From: Streptantibioticus rubrisoli
Lineage (GTDB): Bacteria; Actinomycetota; Actinomycetes; Streptomycetales; Streptomycetaceae
NCBI RefSeq assembly: GCF_024436055.1
Contig: NZ_JANFNH010000003.1
Coordinates: 1 to 64,000 of the forward strand
Reading direction: 5' to 3'
Length of the DNA: 64,000 bases
The notes under the pieces are model-generated. The model was not told where the DNA came from and did no database searches. It was given only the letters and a program-made list of their open reading frames with translations. Numbering within the stretch: the first letter of the stretch is position 1; the number at the start of each line of letters is the position of its first letter. The position numbers were made by a program, and so were the translations under genes. This document shows positions 19,262 through 28,591 of this stretch, piece after piece.

Positions 19262-20989
19262 TCAGGGGGTTGCGGTGACCCACCAGGCGGCCGTGTTGCC
19301 CGGCAGGGTGCCCGGCGGGCAGGGGCGGCTGGCGAGCAGCGGGGCGCCGTCGACCGGGGCGGGCACCGGCTGGGCGCCGAAGTTGACGGCGCACACCAGG
19401 CCCTCGCCACGCTCGAAGGCGAGCACCTGCGGCGGTGAGTCGAGCCAGCGCACCGGCCCCTCACCGAGTTGGGGCAGACCATGCCGCAGGTGGAGCGCGT
19501 CCCGGTACAGGTGCCAGAAGGACGTGGTGTCGACCAGCGCCCGCTCGGTGGTGTGGTCGGCGAACCAGTCCGGCTGGGGCAGCCACGGCCGCGCCGGGGC
19601 GTCGCCCGCGGTGAAGCCGAACGGGGAGGCGTGTCCGGACCACGGCAGCGGCACCCGGCAGCCGTCGCGCACCTTCGCCCGGCTGCCGGTGCGCCGGAAT
19701 ATCGGGTCGGTCAGTGCCTCGTCCGGCAGGTCGACGACCTCGGGCAGGCCCAACTCCTCGCCCTGGTAGATGTAGGCGGCGCCGGGCAGCGCCAGCATCA
19801 GCAGGGCGGCCGCGCGGGCTCGGGCGGCGCCGAGGTCGGCCAGGTCGGCGCCGTCGGCGGGAGCCGGTGCGGCGTAGCGGGTGACCGACCTGACCTGGTC
19901 GTGGTTGTTGAGGACCCAGGTGATGGTGGACCCGGTCCCGGCGATGTCACGCAGCGCGTCGGAGATGACCCGTTGGAAGGCCTCCGCGTCCCAGGGCGCG
20001 GTCAACAGGTGGAAGAAGAATGCCTGGTGCAACTCGTCGGGGCGTACGTAGCGGGCGTGTTCGGCCGCGGTCGGCACCGACACCTCGCCGACCAGCAGGC
20101 GCTCGCGCCCGTCCCGTGCGGTGTACTCCTCGCAGATCGCCCGCCAGGCGCGCCACACCTGGTGGACTTCCGGCTGGTTCCAGGCCAGCGGGTTGACCGA
20201 GTCGCGGGAGCGTTCGTCCGCCTCCGGGTCGGGCGAGTCCGGCAGGTCGGGGTGCTTGTACAGTCCGGCCGCGACGTCGATGCGGAAGCCGTCGACACCG
20301 CGGTCGAGCCAGAACCGCAGCGCCTGTTCGAAGTGCTGCGCCACGTCGGGGTGGCGCCAGTTGAAGTCGGGCTGCTCGGGCGTGAACAGGTGCAGGTACC
20401 ACTCTCCCGGGGTGCCGTCGGGCTCGACGACGCGGCTCCAGGCGGGACCGCCGAACATCGCCCGCCAGTTGTTGGGCGGCAGTTCGCCGTCCGCGCCGCG
20501 GCCCGGGGCGAAGTGGAACCGGCCGCGCGCCGCGCTGCCCGGCCCGTCGGCGAGTGCCTGCTGGAACCAGGGGTGCTGGTGCGAGCAGTGGTTCGGCACG
20601 ATGTCGACCAGGCAGCGCAGGCCGAGCCGGTGAGCTTGGGCGACCAGGCGGTCGAACGCCGCCAGGTCGCCGTAGACCGGGTCCACATCGCAGTAGTCCG
20701 CGACGTCGTAGCCGTGGTCGTGCTGCGGTGAGGGATAGAACGGGGTGAGCCAAATGCCGTCCACCCCAAGGCGCTTGAGGTACGGCAGTCCGGCCGCGAC
20801 GCCCGCCAGGTCGCCGATGCCGTCGCCGGTGCTGTCCAGGAAGCTGCGGATGTAGACCTGGTAGATCACCGCGTCGCGCCACCAGTGGTGGGGCGCCCCC
20901 GGCGGCGTGCTGTGGGTGTCCGGGCTGTGCAGCGGCCCGAACCGCGCTGTCGCTCTTGGCGGGTTGTCCTCGACCGGCGCGCCGATCAT
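19262..20989 (-). CDS. GH13 alpha-glucosidase / oligo-1,6-glucosidase type
   Basis: Glycoside hydrolase family 13 enzyme of 575 residues without a signal peptide, so it acts on imported oligosaccharides. Conserved regions: DIVPNHCSHQHPWF (region I), GVDGFRIDVAAGL with the nucleophile aspartate (region II), LLVGEVSV with the acid/base glutamate (region III) and WVLNNHDQVRSV (region IV). It is the first gene of the sugar operon. ATG at 20989 gives the full N-terminal barrel. Candidate substrates are maltose, isomaltose, trehalose-derived or other alpha-glucosides; specificity cannot be read from the motifs. Confidence 0.92.
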   Translation of the reverse strand: MIGAPVEDNPPRATARFGPLHSPDTHSTPPGAPHHWWRDAVIYQVYIRSFLDSTGDGIGDLAGVAAGLPYLKRLGVDGIWLTPFYPSPQHDHGYDVADYCDVDPVYGDLAAFDRLVAQAHRLGLRCLVDIVPNHCSHQHPWFQQALADGPGSAARGRFHFAPGRGADGELPPNNWRAMFGGPAWSRVVEPDGTPGEWYLHLFTPEQPDFNWRHPDVAQHFEQALRFWLDRGVDGFRIDVAAGLYKHPDLPDSPDPEADERSRDSVNPLAWNQPEVHQVWRAWRAICEEYTARDGRERLLVGEVSVPTAAEHARYVRPDELHQAFFFHLLTAPWDAEAFQRVISDALRDIAGTGSTITWVLNNHDQVRSVTRYAAPAPADGADLADLGAARARAAALLMLALPGAAYIYQGEELGLPEVVDLPDEALTDPIFRRTGSRAKVRDGCRVPLPWSGHASPFGFTAGDAPARPWLPQPDWFADHTTERALVDTTSFWHLYRDALHLRHGLPQLGEGPVRWLDSPPQVLAFERGEGLVCAVNFGAQPVPAPVDGAPLLASRPCPPGTLPGNTAAWWVTATP

Positions 20990-21163
20990 CCGTCACCATC
21001 CTGGCCCGTCGTACGGCCCCCACTGGGGCCGTCGGTTGTTCTGTTCGCCCAGGCGGGGCGCCGATCCGTTCTCCGGGGATGGACGCGCGAGCCGGGCTGC
21101 CGCGCGGTTGCGCGATGTCCCCGGGGCCGGTGATCTCACCGGACCGCCGCGAGGTGCATGCAT

Positions 21164-21192
21164 GTTATGTATAGCTGTCGAGTAGATGTCAA
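21164..21192 (-). promoter_or_regulatory. Candidate promoter/operator for the sugar operon
   Basis: On the minus strand TTGACA (21187-21192) is followed by TATACATAAC (21164-21173), a -35-like and -10-like pair in unusually AT-rich DNA about 175 bp upstream of the GH13 start. The spacing to TATACA is short (13); a -10 at CATAAC would give 17. The same ten bases recur upstream of the neighbouring binding-protein gene (22775-22784), so the motif may instead be a shared operator. Confidence 0.45.
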
Positions 21193-21299
21193 CGGTGAAA
21201 ACAGAGATTTCCTGGCTCAGCGGCGGCCCAGGTCATCCGGCCAGGCCCGCGGGGATGCATGACGGGCAGGTGTCGGCGGTGTTGCGAGGCGCTTTCGCA

Positions 21300-21383
21300 C
21301 GCCAGCGGACGGCGTCCGGGCGTGCGGGGCGTCCGGGCGTGCGGGGCGTGCGGGGCGTCCGGGCACGCGGGGCGTACGGGCAT
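21300..21383. repeat. GC-rich short direct repeats
   Basis: Between the two sugar genes, units like GGCGTCCGGGCGTGCG and GGCGTGCG are repeated head to tail with small changes over about 80 bp. The array precedes a terminator-like hairpin. It looks like slippage-grown spacer DNA without coding capacity. Confidence 0.65.
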
Positions 21384-21385
21384 GC

Positions 21386-21424
21386 CTCAAGGCCAACGGT
21401 CCCGGCGGGACGGTCGGCCTTGAG
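21386..21424 (-). terminator. Terminator-like hairpin after the orphan binding-protein gene
   Basis: CTCAAGGCC (21386-21394) pairs with GGCCTTGAG (21416-21424), and the interior adds GTCCC/GGGAC, giving a long interrupted stem. It lies 35 bp beyond the stop of the leftward gene ending at 21459. There is no clear U-run, as is common in high-GC actinomycetes. Confidence 0.6.
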
Positions 21425-21458
21425 CGGAAGGCGGGACGACGGGCGGCGTCCGCCGCCG

Positions 21459-22727
21459 TCAGGGATCCCGGAGGATCGCCTTCAGGTCCTGCGCCAGCGC
21501 GGCCGTCGCCGCCGCCGGTGACCGCCGCAGGGTGAGGGCGTCGTGCACCTCCCCGGCCACCGCCAGGCTCACCTGGTCGTACGCCGGGCTCTTCGGGCGG
21601 GGCTTGGCCGACAGGATGCTCTGCCGCAGCACCGGCAGATACGGGAACCGCTTGATCAGCGCGGGATCGGTGTACAACTGGGCCCACACCGGCGGCAGCG
21701 AACCCTTGAGCAACACCTGGCGCTCGTTGTCGAGCCCGGTCAGGAACCGGATCAGCGCGCGGGCGGTCTTCTGGTGCCGTGAGTAGCTGCTGACCGCCAG
21801 GTTGGAACCGCCCAGCGAACTCGACCCCGGGCCGTCAGGGCCGGGCAGCGGCACCACGCCGACCTTCCCGGCGACCTTCGAGCCCTGCGCCTCGGCCAGG
21901 CCGTACGCGTACGGCCAGTTGCGCATGAACAGGTAGCCGCCGTTCTGGAACGCCTGCCGCGACTCCTCCTCCGTGAAGCTGAGCGACTCGCGCGGAATCC
22001 AGCCCTGGCGCACCCCGTTGACCAGGAAGTCCAATGCCTGCCGGGCCGCCGGTGAGTCGACGGCGACCTTCCGGCCCTCGTCGGACAGGATCGCCCCGCC
22101 CGCCGACTGCACCGCCTCCGCGTAGTTGACGGTGAGCCCCTCGTACGGCAGCAGCTGCGCCGCGTAGCCCTTCAGCCCGTACCTGGGCGCCACCGTCCGC
22201 GCGTCCGCCGCCAGTTCGGCCCAGGTGCGCGGCGGCGGCAGGTGCGCCTGGTCGAGGACGTCCTTGCGGTAGTAGAGCATTCCGGCGTTGGTCACGTAGG
22301 GGACCGCGTAGAGCCGGCCACGGAAGGTGGCCGTGTCGACCACCGGCTTGAGGAACTTCTCCAGCGGGAAGCCCTGGGCGTCCAGCGGGGTGATCCACCC
22401 GGCGGAGGCGAACTCCGCGGTCCAGGCCACGTCCATGTTCAGCACGTCGTAGCGGTCGCTCTTCGCCTGGAGGTTGCTGATCATCTGCGCCCGCACGTCG
22501 TCGGCGGCGGGGGGCAGCTGGATCAGTGTGGCCTTCTGGTCCGGATGGGCGGCGTTCCACACCGCCAGCCGCCCCTGCAGATAGCCGGTGAGATCCTGCC
22601 CGGTGACCAGCGTCACCGGACCCGTTCCGTCGGCGTCGCCACCGCGCACCCAGCCCGAGGGCACGGCGCACCCGGCCAGCAGCAGCAACCCGGCCACCAG
22701 CCAGCATGTCACCCTGACCCGCCGCAT
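21459..22727 (-). CDS. Orphan sugar-binding lipoprotein
   Basis: Extracytoplasmic solute-binding protein of 422 residues with a lipoprotein signal (LLLLAGCAVPSG). It resembles trehalose/maltose-type SBP_bac_1 proteins (LNMDVAWTAEFASAGWI, YAVPYVTNAGMLYYRKDVLD, YLFMRNWPYAYGLA). The SD GGAGGA is at 22732-22737. No permease genes follow it, so it may feed the permeases of the adjacent operon or another locus. It and the GH13 gene share a TATACATAAC motif in their upstream regions, consistent with common control. Confidence 0.9.
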   Translation of the reverse strand: MRRVRVTCWLVAGLLLLAGCAVPSGWVRGGDADGTGPVTLVTGQDLTGYLQGRLAVWNAAHPDQKATLIQLPPAADDVRAQMISNLQAKSDRYDVLNMDVAWTAEFASAGWITPLDAQGFPLEKFLKPVVDTATFRGRLYAVPYVTNAGMLYYRKDVLDQAHLPPPRTWAELAADARTVAPRYGLKGYAAQLLPYEGLTVNYAEAVQSAGGAILSDEGRKVAVDSPAARQALDFLVNGVRQGWIPRESLSFTEEESRQAFQNGGYLFMRNWPYAYGLAEAQGSKVAGKVGVVPLPGPDGPGSSSLGGSNLAVSSYSRHQKTARALIRFLTGLDNERQVLLKGSLPPVWAQLYTDPALIKRFPYLPVLRQSILSAKPRPKSPAYDQVSLAVAGEVHDALTLRRSPAAATAALAQDLKAILRDP

Positions 22728-23023
22728 GCGTTCCTCCAGCTCACCGCCGTCCTGCGGAAAGGCGGTAGTATTCGGTTATGTATACCTCGCATCTATGAGG
22801 GGGAACAGGGCATCGGTCCGCACGGCCGACCCCGAGGCCGACGCGGAGCCCGTTGCGGCGGACCCGCGCCCGACGGCGACGGCACTGGGGAGCACACGCG
22901 CGAGCCAGGGATGGCGCCGGGGGCTGGGCCGAACCATAACGCCCGCGCCGGGGTCTGTCATGGGTCGCGCGGTGACCGAGCGGAGATCGTGCCCGACCGG
23001 CACGTGAGGAGGAGTCGAGGCCC
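22728..23023. promoter_or_regulatory. Divergent promoter region with shared GTTATGTATA motif
   Basis: About 300 bp between the leftward lipoprotein gene and the rightward padR gene. GTTATGTATA (22775-22784) reads TATACATAAC toward the lipoprotein gene, 48 bp before its ATG, and is identical to the motif upstream of the GH13 gene. The adjoining TATACCTCGCATCTATGA could belong to a PadR operator. The padR SD (AGGAGGAG, near 23006) closes the region. Confidence 0.45.
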
Positions 23024-23523
23024 GTGCGCCTGCCCCTGCTGGCGCTTCTCGCCAAGGAACCCGCCCATGGTTACGAGCTCAAACAAGCCCTTGAGCAAAC
23101 CTTCGGCGCGGCGTACCCTCAGCCCAACATCGGACAGATCTATGTCACTTTGGGGCGGCTTGAGAAGAACGGGCTGATCAAGGGCCAGGACATCGACCAG
23201 TCGAACCGGCCGAACAAACGGGTCTACGAGATCACCGACGCCGGGCGCGAGGAACTCGCCGCCTGGTTCGCCGAGCCGACCGAGGGACCTCGGGTACGGG
23301 ACGAGTTCTTCATGAAACTGGTCCTGGCACCCGGCGCTGGCGGCAGCGACCGGCTCGCGCTGATCAACACACAACGCCGCCACTATCTGAACGTCATGCG
23401 GGGTCTTTCGCGGCTTGCCGCGCAGGACCGGGACAACCGCGTCGCACAACTGCTCATCGAGGGCGCCATGCTCCACCTGCAGGCCGACCTCGACTGGCTG
23501 GAGCGTTGTCAGGAGGAACTGGA

Positions 23524-23527
<4 letters not shown>
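23024..23527 (+). CDS. PadR-family transcriptional regulator
   Basis: DNA-binding regulator of 167 residues. The N-terminal winged helix ([53 protein letters not shown]) is followed by a C-terminal helical dimerisation domain. GTG at 23024 has AGGAGGAG about 10 bases upstream. The stop overlaps the TTG start of the ABC ATPase gene, so regulator and exporter form one operon. PadR proteins commonly repress a neighbouring exporter and release when drug or phenolic ligand binds; that role is inferred here. Confidence 0.92.
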
Positions 23528-24330
<803 letters not shown>

Positions 24331-24334
24331 CCGG

Positions 24335-26644
24335 ATGCGCGCGCTGCTTCGCTGGGTACGGGCCGACCTGCGCGCCCACCGTGGCCAGGCCGCGCTGATG
24401 GTCCTGGTCACAGCGGTGATAGCGGTCTCGCTGATCCTGGCGAACGCGCTGTTGCGGGATGCCGCCAACCCCTGGCAGCGCATCTTCCTGCAGTCCCGTG
24501 GCGCCCACGTGTGGATCCACGTGCGTTCCGGCGCCGACACCGCACCGCTCACCCGCCTCGACGGGGTCACCGGGGTCGCCGGGCCCTACTCGACCGCCTC
24601 CGCCGACCTGGTGCGCGGCGCCGAGAAGGTCTCCCTCGAACTGCGCGCGGCAGGCCCGCAGCTCCCGTCGGTGGCCCGCCCGCTGGTGCGCTCCGGCCGG
24701 TGGCTGGACCCGGCCCGGTCCGACGGCATCGTGCTGGAAAGCTCGCTGGCCCGCGCGATGCGGGCGGACGTGGGCGGCACGGTCACCGTACGCGCCCGGG
24801 ACGGCGCGACCCGGACCATGCGGGTGCTCGGCGTCGCCGACAGCGCGGACCAGGGCTCGTACCCGGACTGGACGCCAGGTCTCGGCTGGGTGCTGCCCAC
24901 CGCTTTGGACCGCGTCGAGCCCGACCCGGCCCACATCCAGCAGGCGATCGGGTTGCGGCTGCGCGATCCGGGTTCCGCCGACTTCACCGCCCAACAGGCC
25001 GTCACCACACTGGGCAGCGGCCAGGTGACGCAGGTCACCACCTGGCAGCAGGTACGGTCCGCCATGGGCCAGGACAACCGGCTCCTGGGACTGCTGCTCG
25101 GGGTGTTCGGGCTGGTCGCGTTGGTGGCGGCGGCGCTGGCCACCGCGGGCGCCGCGGGCGGCCGGGTGCTGGCGCAGGTACGGGACATCGCCATGCTCAA
25201 GACCGTCGGGTTCACCCCGGCGCAGGTGGTCCGGCTCTTCCTGTACGAGCACACCGCCCTGGCACTGGCCGGGATGGCCCTCGGGGCGGGCGCGGCCAGC
25301 CTCTTCGGCCCACTGCTGCCAGGTGCGCTCGGGGAGGCCATGGGCGTGTGGCAGGCCGAACCCGCCCGCGCCGGGGCGCTGGCGGCAACGGGGGCCGGGG
25401 TGGTGCTCAGCATCGCCCTGGCCACCGCCCTCCCGGCCTGGCGGGCCGGGCGGATTCCGGCGGCGCCCACCGTACGAGCCGACCGCCCGGCCAGCGGGAT
25501 CTCCCGACTGGCCCGCCTGGCACTGCTGTTGAAGCTGCCCCCGGCGCTGGCGTTGGGCAGCCGGGCGGCGTTCCACCGCCCGTTGCGCGCCGGGCTGACC
25601 GTTGCCCGGCTGGCCATCCCGATCATGATGATCACGGTGGCGTTGGGCAGTTGGGCCACGCTGGACGGCTTCCAGGACCATCCCCGGCAGTTGGGCCTGG
25701 CGGCGAGCCTGACCGCGCGCCCCAGCGGCATCGACGACGCGGCGGCGCGCCGCCTGCTCACCGAGCAGCCCGCGGTGGCGGCCGCCTATCCGGGAGCGGA
25801 GATACCGGCACTGGTGCCCGGAGAGACCACGACGATCACCCTGCGCGCACTGGGCACCGCCGACCATCCCTATCCGTTCGCCCTCGCCGCGGGCCATCTC
25901 ATCCGCGACGAGGACGAGGCGGTGGCCGGGCAGGGGGCACTCAACCTGATGCACGCCAAGGTGGGCGAGTGGGTGCGGGTGACGGCCGGGGGGACTCCGC
26001 ACATCCTGCACATCGTCGGCCGGGACATCGAGCCCGACCACAACGGGGAGATGCTCTCGGTGGACCTGGGCGCGCTGGCCGGGCCCGGCGGAACGCCCAA
26101 GGCGCAGTACTACGCCCTGGTGCTGCGCCCGGGGGCGAACCCGACGGCGGTGCGCACCGATCTGCTCGCGGCGTCGCACGGCCGCCTGGACGTACGCCCG
26201 GTGGCCAACCCGGCGGCCCAACTGGGCTTGGTCCGCGTGGTGGTTGTCGGCCTGGTCGGGGTCCTGACGCTGATCGGCCTCGCCGAACTGGTCACCGCGA
26301 CCGCCTCCGGCCTACGCGACCACGTCCGCGACCTCGGCGTCCTGCGGGCCATGGGCCTGACGCCACGGCAGGTCACCGCCATCATCGTGACCAGCACCGC
26401 CCTGCTCACGACGGCAGCGGTGCTGGCCGGGACCGGGCTCGGGGTGCTGCTGTCGAACCGGCTGATCAACATGGAGGGCCAGGCGAGCGGCGTCGGTGCG
26501 GGCATCGCGCGGATGCCCGCACCGGAGACCCTGCTGATGGCCGGTGCCGTCGCGGTGGCCGTGGCGGCCTGCGTCTCGGTGGTCCCGGCCACCAGAGCGA
26601 CCCGAGCCCGCATCACCGCCGCGCTGAGCGCAAACCGCACTTGA
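24335..26644 (+). CDS. FtsX-like ABC permease, duplicated
   Basis: Membrane protein of 769 residues built from two FtsX-like halves: an N-terminal helix, an extracytoplasmic domain (about 45-230), three helices, a central helix and second extracytoplasmic domain (about 440-600), and three final helices. ATG at 24335 follows the ATPase stop by 4 bp. It partners with the LolD-type ATPase and is probably repressed by the upstream PadR. The stop codon lies inside a duplicated 28-bp unit, so the last residues ANRT may have been shaped by that duplication. Confidence 0.9.
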   Translation: MRALLRWVRADLRAHRGQAALMVLVTAVIAVSLILANALLRDAANPWQRIFLQSRGAHVWIHVRSGADTAPLTRLDGVTGVAGPYSTASADLVRGAEKVSLELRAAGPQLPSVARPLVRSGRWLDPARSDGIVLESSLARAMRADVGGTVTVRARDGATRTMRVLGVADSADQGSYPDWTPGLGWVLPTALDRVEPDPAHIQQAIGLRLRDPGSADFTAQQAVTTLGSGQVTQVTTWQQVRSAMGQDNRLLGLLLGVFGLVALVAAALATAGAAGGRVLAQVRDIAMLKTVGFTPAQVVRLFLYEHTALALAGMALGAGAASLFGPLLPGALGEAMGVWQAEPARAGALAATGAGVVLSIALATALPAWRAGRIPAAPTVRADRPASGISRLARLALLLKLPPALALGSRAAFHRPLRAGLTVARLAIPIMMITVALGSWATLDGFQDHPRQLGLAASLTARPSGIDDAAARRLLTEQPAVAAAYPGAEIPALVPGETTTITLRALGTADHPYPFALAAGHLIRDEDEAVAGQGALNLMHAKVGEWVRVTAGGTPHILHIVGRDIEPDHNGEMLSVDLGALAGPGGTPKAQYYALVLRPGANPTAVRTDLLAASHGRLDVRPVANPAAQLGLVRVVVVGLVGVLTLIGLAELVTATASGLRDHVRDLGVLRAMGLTPRQVTAIIVTSTALLTTAAVLAGTGLGVLLSNRLINMEGQASGVGAGIARMPAPETLLMAGAVAVAVAACVSVVPATRATRARITAALSANRT

Positions 26645-26693
26645 CCGCCTCCGCGTGTCTACCGTCCGCACTTGACCGCCTCCGTGTGTCTAC
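26635..26693 (+). repeat. Near-perfect direct repeat across the permease stop codon
   Basis: A 28-bp unit beginning CCGCACTTGACCGCCTCC (26635-26662) recurs at 26666-26693 with one change (CGTGTC versus TGTGTC), a period of 31 bp. The first copy contains the TGA stop (26642-26644) of the permease gene. It looks like a recent tandem duplication at the 3' end of the operon. Confidence 0.85.
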
Positions 26694-26820
26694 GGCGCCC
26701 GGCTGAGGCCCACCCGAGTCCGCATGTCACCATCACCGGCTGCTACAACGACGTCCACGGCCGCCAGCCGTCCTCTCGCGCGACGGATGTCGCCGACCGG
26801 TTCCTCACCGGGTGGCCGTG

Positions 26821-27182
26821 TCAGGCCGGTGCGGTGGCGGGACGGGTGGGGAACGGGAACAGGGCGCAGGCCAGGGCGACTTGGGCGGGGGCGGGCAGCG
26901 ACAGCCGCAGACGGGCGCGCCGGGACACCGTCGGTTTGCGGTGCAGGAGCGCCGCCGGGTCCTCGGCGACGGCCCGCAGCCGTAGCCGGTAGAGGCCGGT
27001 GTACGTGTCGAGCGCGATAGCGATCGCCGGATGCAGCACCGGTGGCGGTGTTCGGTCGAACCACGCGTGGGCCCGGTCGGCGAGGCGACGCACCATCTCC
27101 TCGAAGGCCGGGGTGCTCCGCCCCTCCAGCAGGTCGTGCGGCGCACCCCGGCCTCGTGCAGTGCTTCGTCAGGCAGCGGCAC
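26821..27182 (-). pseudogene. Phytoene/squalene synthase C-terminal remnant, frameshifted
   Basis: Reading leftward, one frame gives PLPDEALHEAGV (to about 27145) and the next continues APHDLLEGRSTPAFEEM, then VRRLADRAHAWFDRT, PAIAIALDTYTGLYRLRLRAV and RKPTVSRRARLRL to the stop at 26821. The order LPDEAL, helix with RRLADRAHAWF, and IALDTYTGLYRLRL matches the C-terminal third of phytoene/squalene synthases (CrtB/HpnC-like). The N-terminal two thirds with the DxxxD motifs are missing, and the junction runs into a rightward SDR remnant. At least one frameshift and a 5' truncation make it non-functional. Confidence 0.7.
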
Positions 27183-27208
27183 ATGGCCTCGACGCAGTCC
27201 ATCCCCCG

Positions 27209-27891
27209 GTCGCGGTGGTCACCGGGGCGGCGCGAGGGATCGGGCAGGCGATCGTCGGCCGCCTCGCCGACGACGGCTACCGGCTGGTGCTCGGTGACAT
27301 CGACGGGCAGCGGCTGCGCCGACTGGCCAGCACACTCGGCGCGCAGCACGCCGCCGTGCACGGATGCCGCCGGTGCCGACGGCGCGCGAGAGTTGGCCGC
27401 TGAGGCACGGCGCCGCTTCGGACGGCTGGATGTGTGGGTGAACAACGCCGCACTGGTGCCGGTTGGCCGACTGGACGAGCAGGACGCGGACTTGCTGGCC
27501 CGCACCTGCCACGTCAACCTCGCCGGGGTGGTGCACGGTTGTCAGGCCGCCGCACGCAGCATGTGCTCGCACCGGCGCGGGCACATCGTGAACATCGCGA
27601 GCGTACTGGCCGTCAAACCGCTGCCCGGAGTCGCCGTCTACAGCGCGACCAAGGCCGGTGTCGTGGCGCTCGGCGAGAGCCTGCGCCGTGAACTGCGCGG
27701 CCACGGCATCCACATCACGACCGTCCTGCCCTACATGGTCAACACCCCTGCGGCGGCGGGGATCCGGCCCCGGGTGCTGCCCGTTCCTCTCCGCACGTCA
27801 GCCAGTGCTGTCCCTGGCGGTCCGCTGCTTCCACAGCACGGTGGGCCGCCGCACAGCCCCTGAAGCCGTTGCGGAGTCGCAGCCGACCTGA
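27209..27891 (+). pseudogene. Short-chain dehydrogenase pseudogene with two frameshifts
   Basis: Three frames in succession spell an SDR. The nucleotide-binding start VAVVTGAARGIGQAIVGRLA runs to about 27360. A second frame carries FGRLDVWVNNAALVPVG, the serine region HIVNIASVLAV and the catalytic YSATKAG to about 27780. A third frame ends in LAVRCFHSTVGRRTAPEAV at 27891. All catalytic motifs are present, so the gene was recently intact; two single-base-type shifts break it. No clean start codon with an SD is visible, and its 5' end abuts the crtB-like remnant. Confidence 0.75.
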
Positions 27892-27985
27892 TTCGCCCCG
27901 GCGCTCCCGACGGCAGCGGTGAACCTGCGGCCGCCCGGTTTCGTGGAGAGGGCGGTGGACGCTCTTGACGGTGACGGGAGAGGCG

Positions 27986-28135
27986 ATGCGATCCGCGCAG
28001 GACTCGGTGGGAACCGTTCTGGTGGCTGTGGCAACTGCGTTGACGGTCGTGGTGTTCGTCTTCTTGGTCGTCGACGCGGCGACCACCAAGATACCGCCGA
28101 CGAACAAGCCCTCGGTATCGCACACGCGAGGGTGA
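27986..28135 (+). CDS. Small single-span membrane protein, hypothetical
   Basis: A 49-residue reading frame (54 if the GTG at 27971 is used): MRSAQDSVGTVL, then a continuous hydrophobic helix (VLVAVATALTVVVFVFLVV), then a polar tail TTKIPPTNKPS. GGGAGAGG (27976-27983) precedes the ATG closely. It is a plausible small transmembrane protein, unrecognised, lying between the SDR remnant and the convergent cytochrome oxidase pair. It could be a chance reading frame. Confidence 0.4.
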   Translation: MRSAQDSVGTVLVAVATALTVVVFVFLVVDAATTKIPPTNKPSVSHTRG

Positions 28136-28216
28136 AAGGCGACGCGGCCATGAAGTCAACTCGCCATCAAGACCTGCGTTGTTGGCCTTCGCGCCTTTCT
28201 GGCCTTCGCCGGGCCC

Positions 28217-28591
28217 TCAGCGTCGTGCCGCCAGCAGCGAGGTCAGTTCCGCCACTGTGCCCGCGGTGACGGCCACGGCCCCCAGTAGCAGGGCCACCAG
28301 GCGTGCCTTCTGCGATCGGTGGCGCAGGCTGTCCTGCTGCCGCCGTTCCTCGTAGCGGGAGGCCAGATGGTCCATGTGGTTCAGCCAGTCGGCGCTGTAG
28401 TGGCGGATGACGACTTGCCGTTGCGAGGTGGTCAGCCAGGGCATTCGGTCGGCGAATCGCTCGGCGAAGTGCTGGGCTTTTCCGATATAGGCCTGCTGGC
28501 ACAGGTACGACTCGATCTCGTCGATGTTCAGTCCGTGGGACTGGTCGCGTCCGGACGGCTGCCAGTTGGGTTTGTCGGTGTTGGCGCTCAC
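28217..28591 (-). CDS. Small membrane-anchored protein downstream of ctaD
   Basis: Protein of 124 residues, mostly soluble and helical ([40 protein letters not shown]), ending in one transmembrane helix ([19 protein letters not shown]). GTG at 28591 overlaps the ctaD stop as GTGA, so it is translated with cytochrome oxidase subunit I and is probably an accessory or assembly partner. I do not recognise a named family. Confidence 0.8.
   Translation of the reverse strand: MSANTDKPNWQPSGRDQSHGLNIDEIESYLCQQAYIGKAQHFAERFADRMPWLTTSQRQVVIRHYSADWLNHMDHLASRYEERRQQDSLRHRSQKARLVALLLGAVAVTAGTVAELTSLLAARR

Noticed and set aside
21300-21383. GC-rich repeats considered as a CRISPR-like array
   Set aside because: Units are contiguous and of irregular length with no unique spacers and no cas genes.
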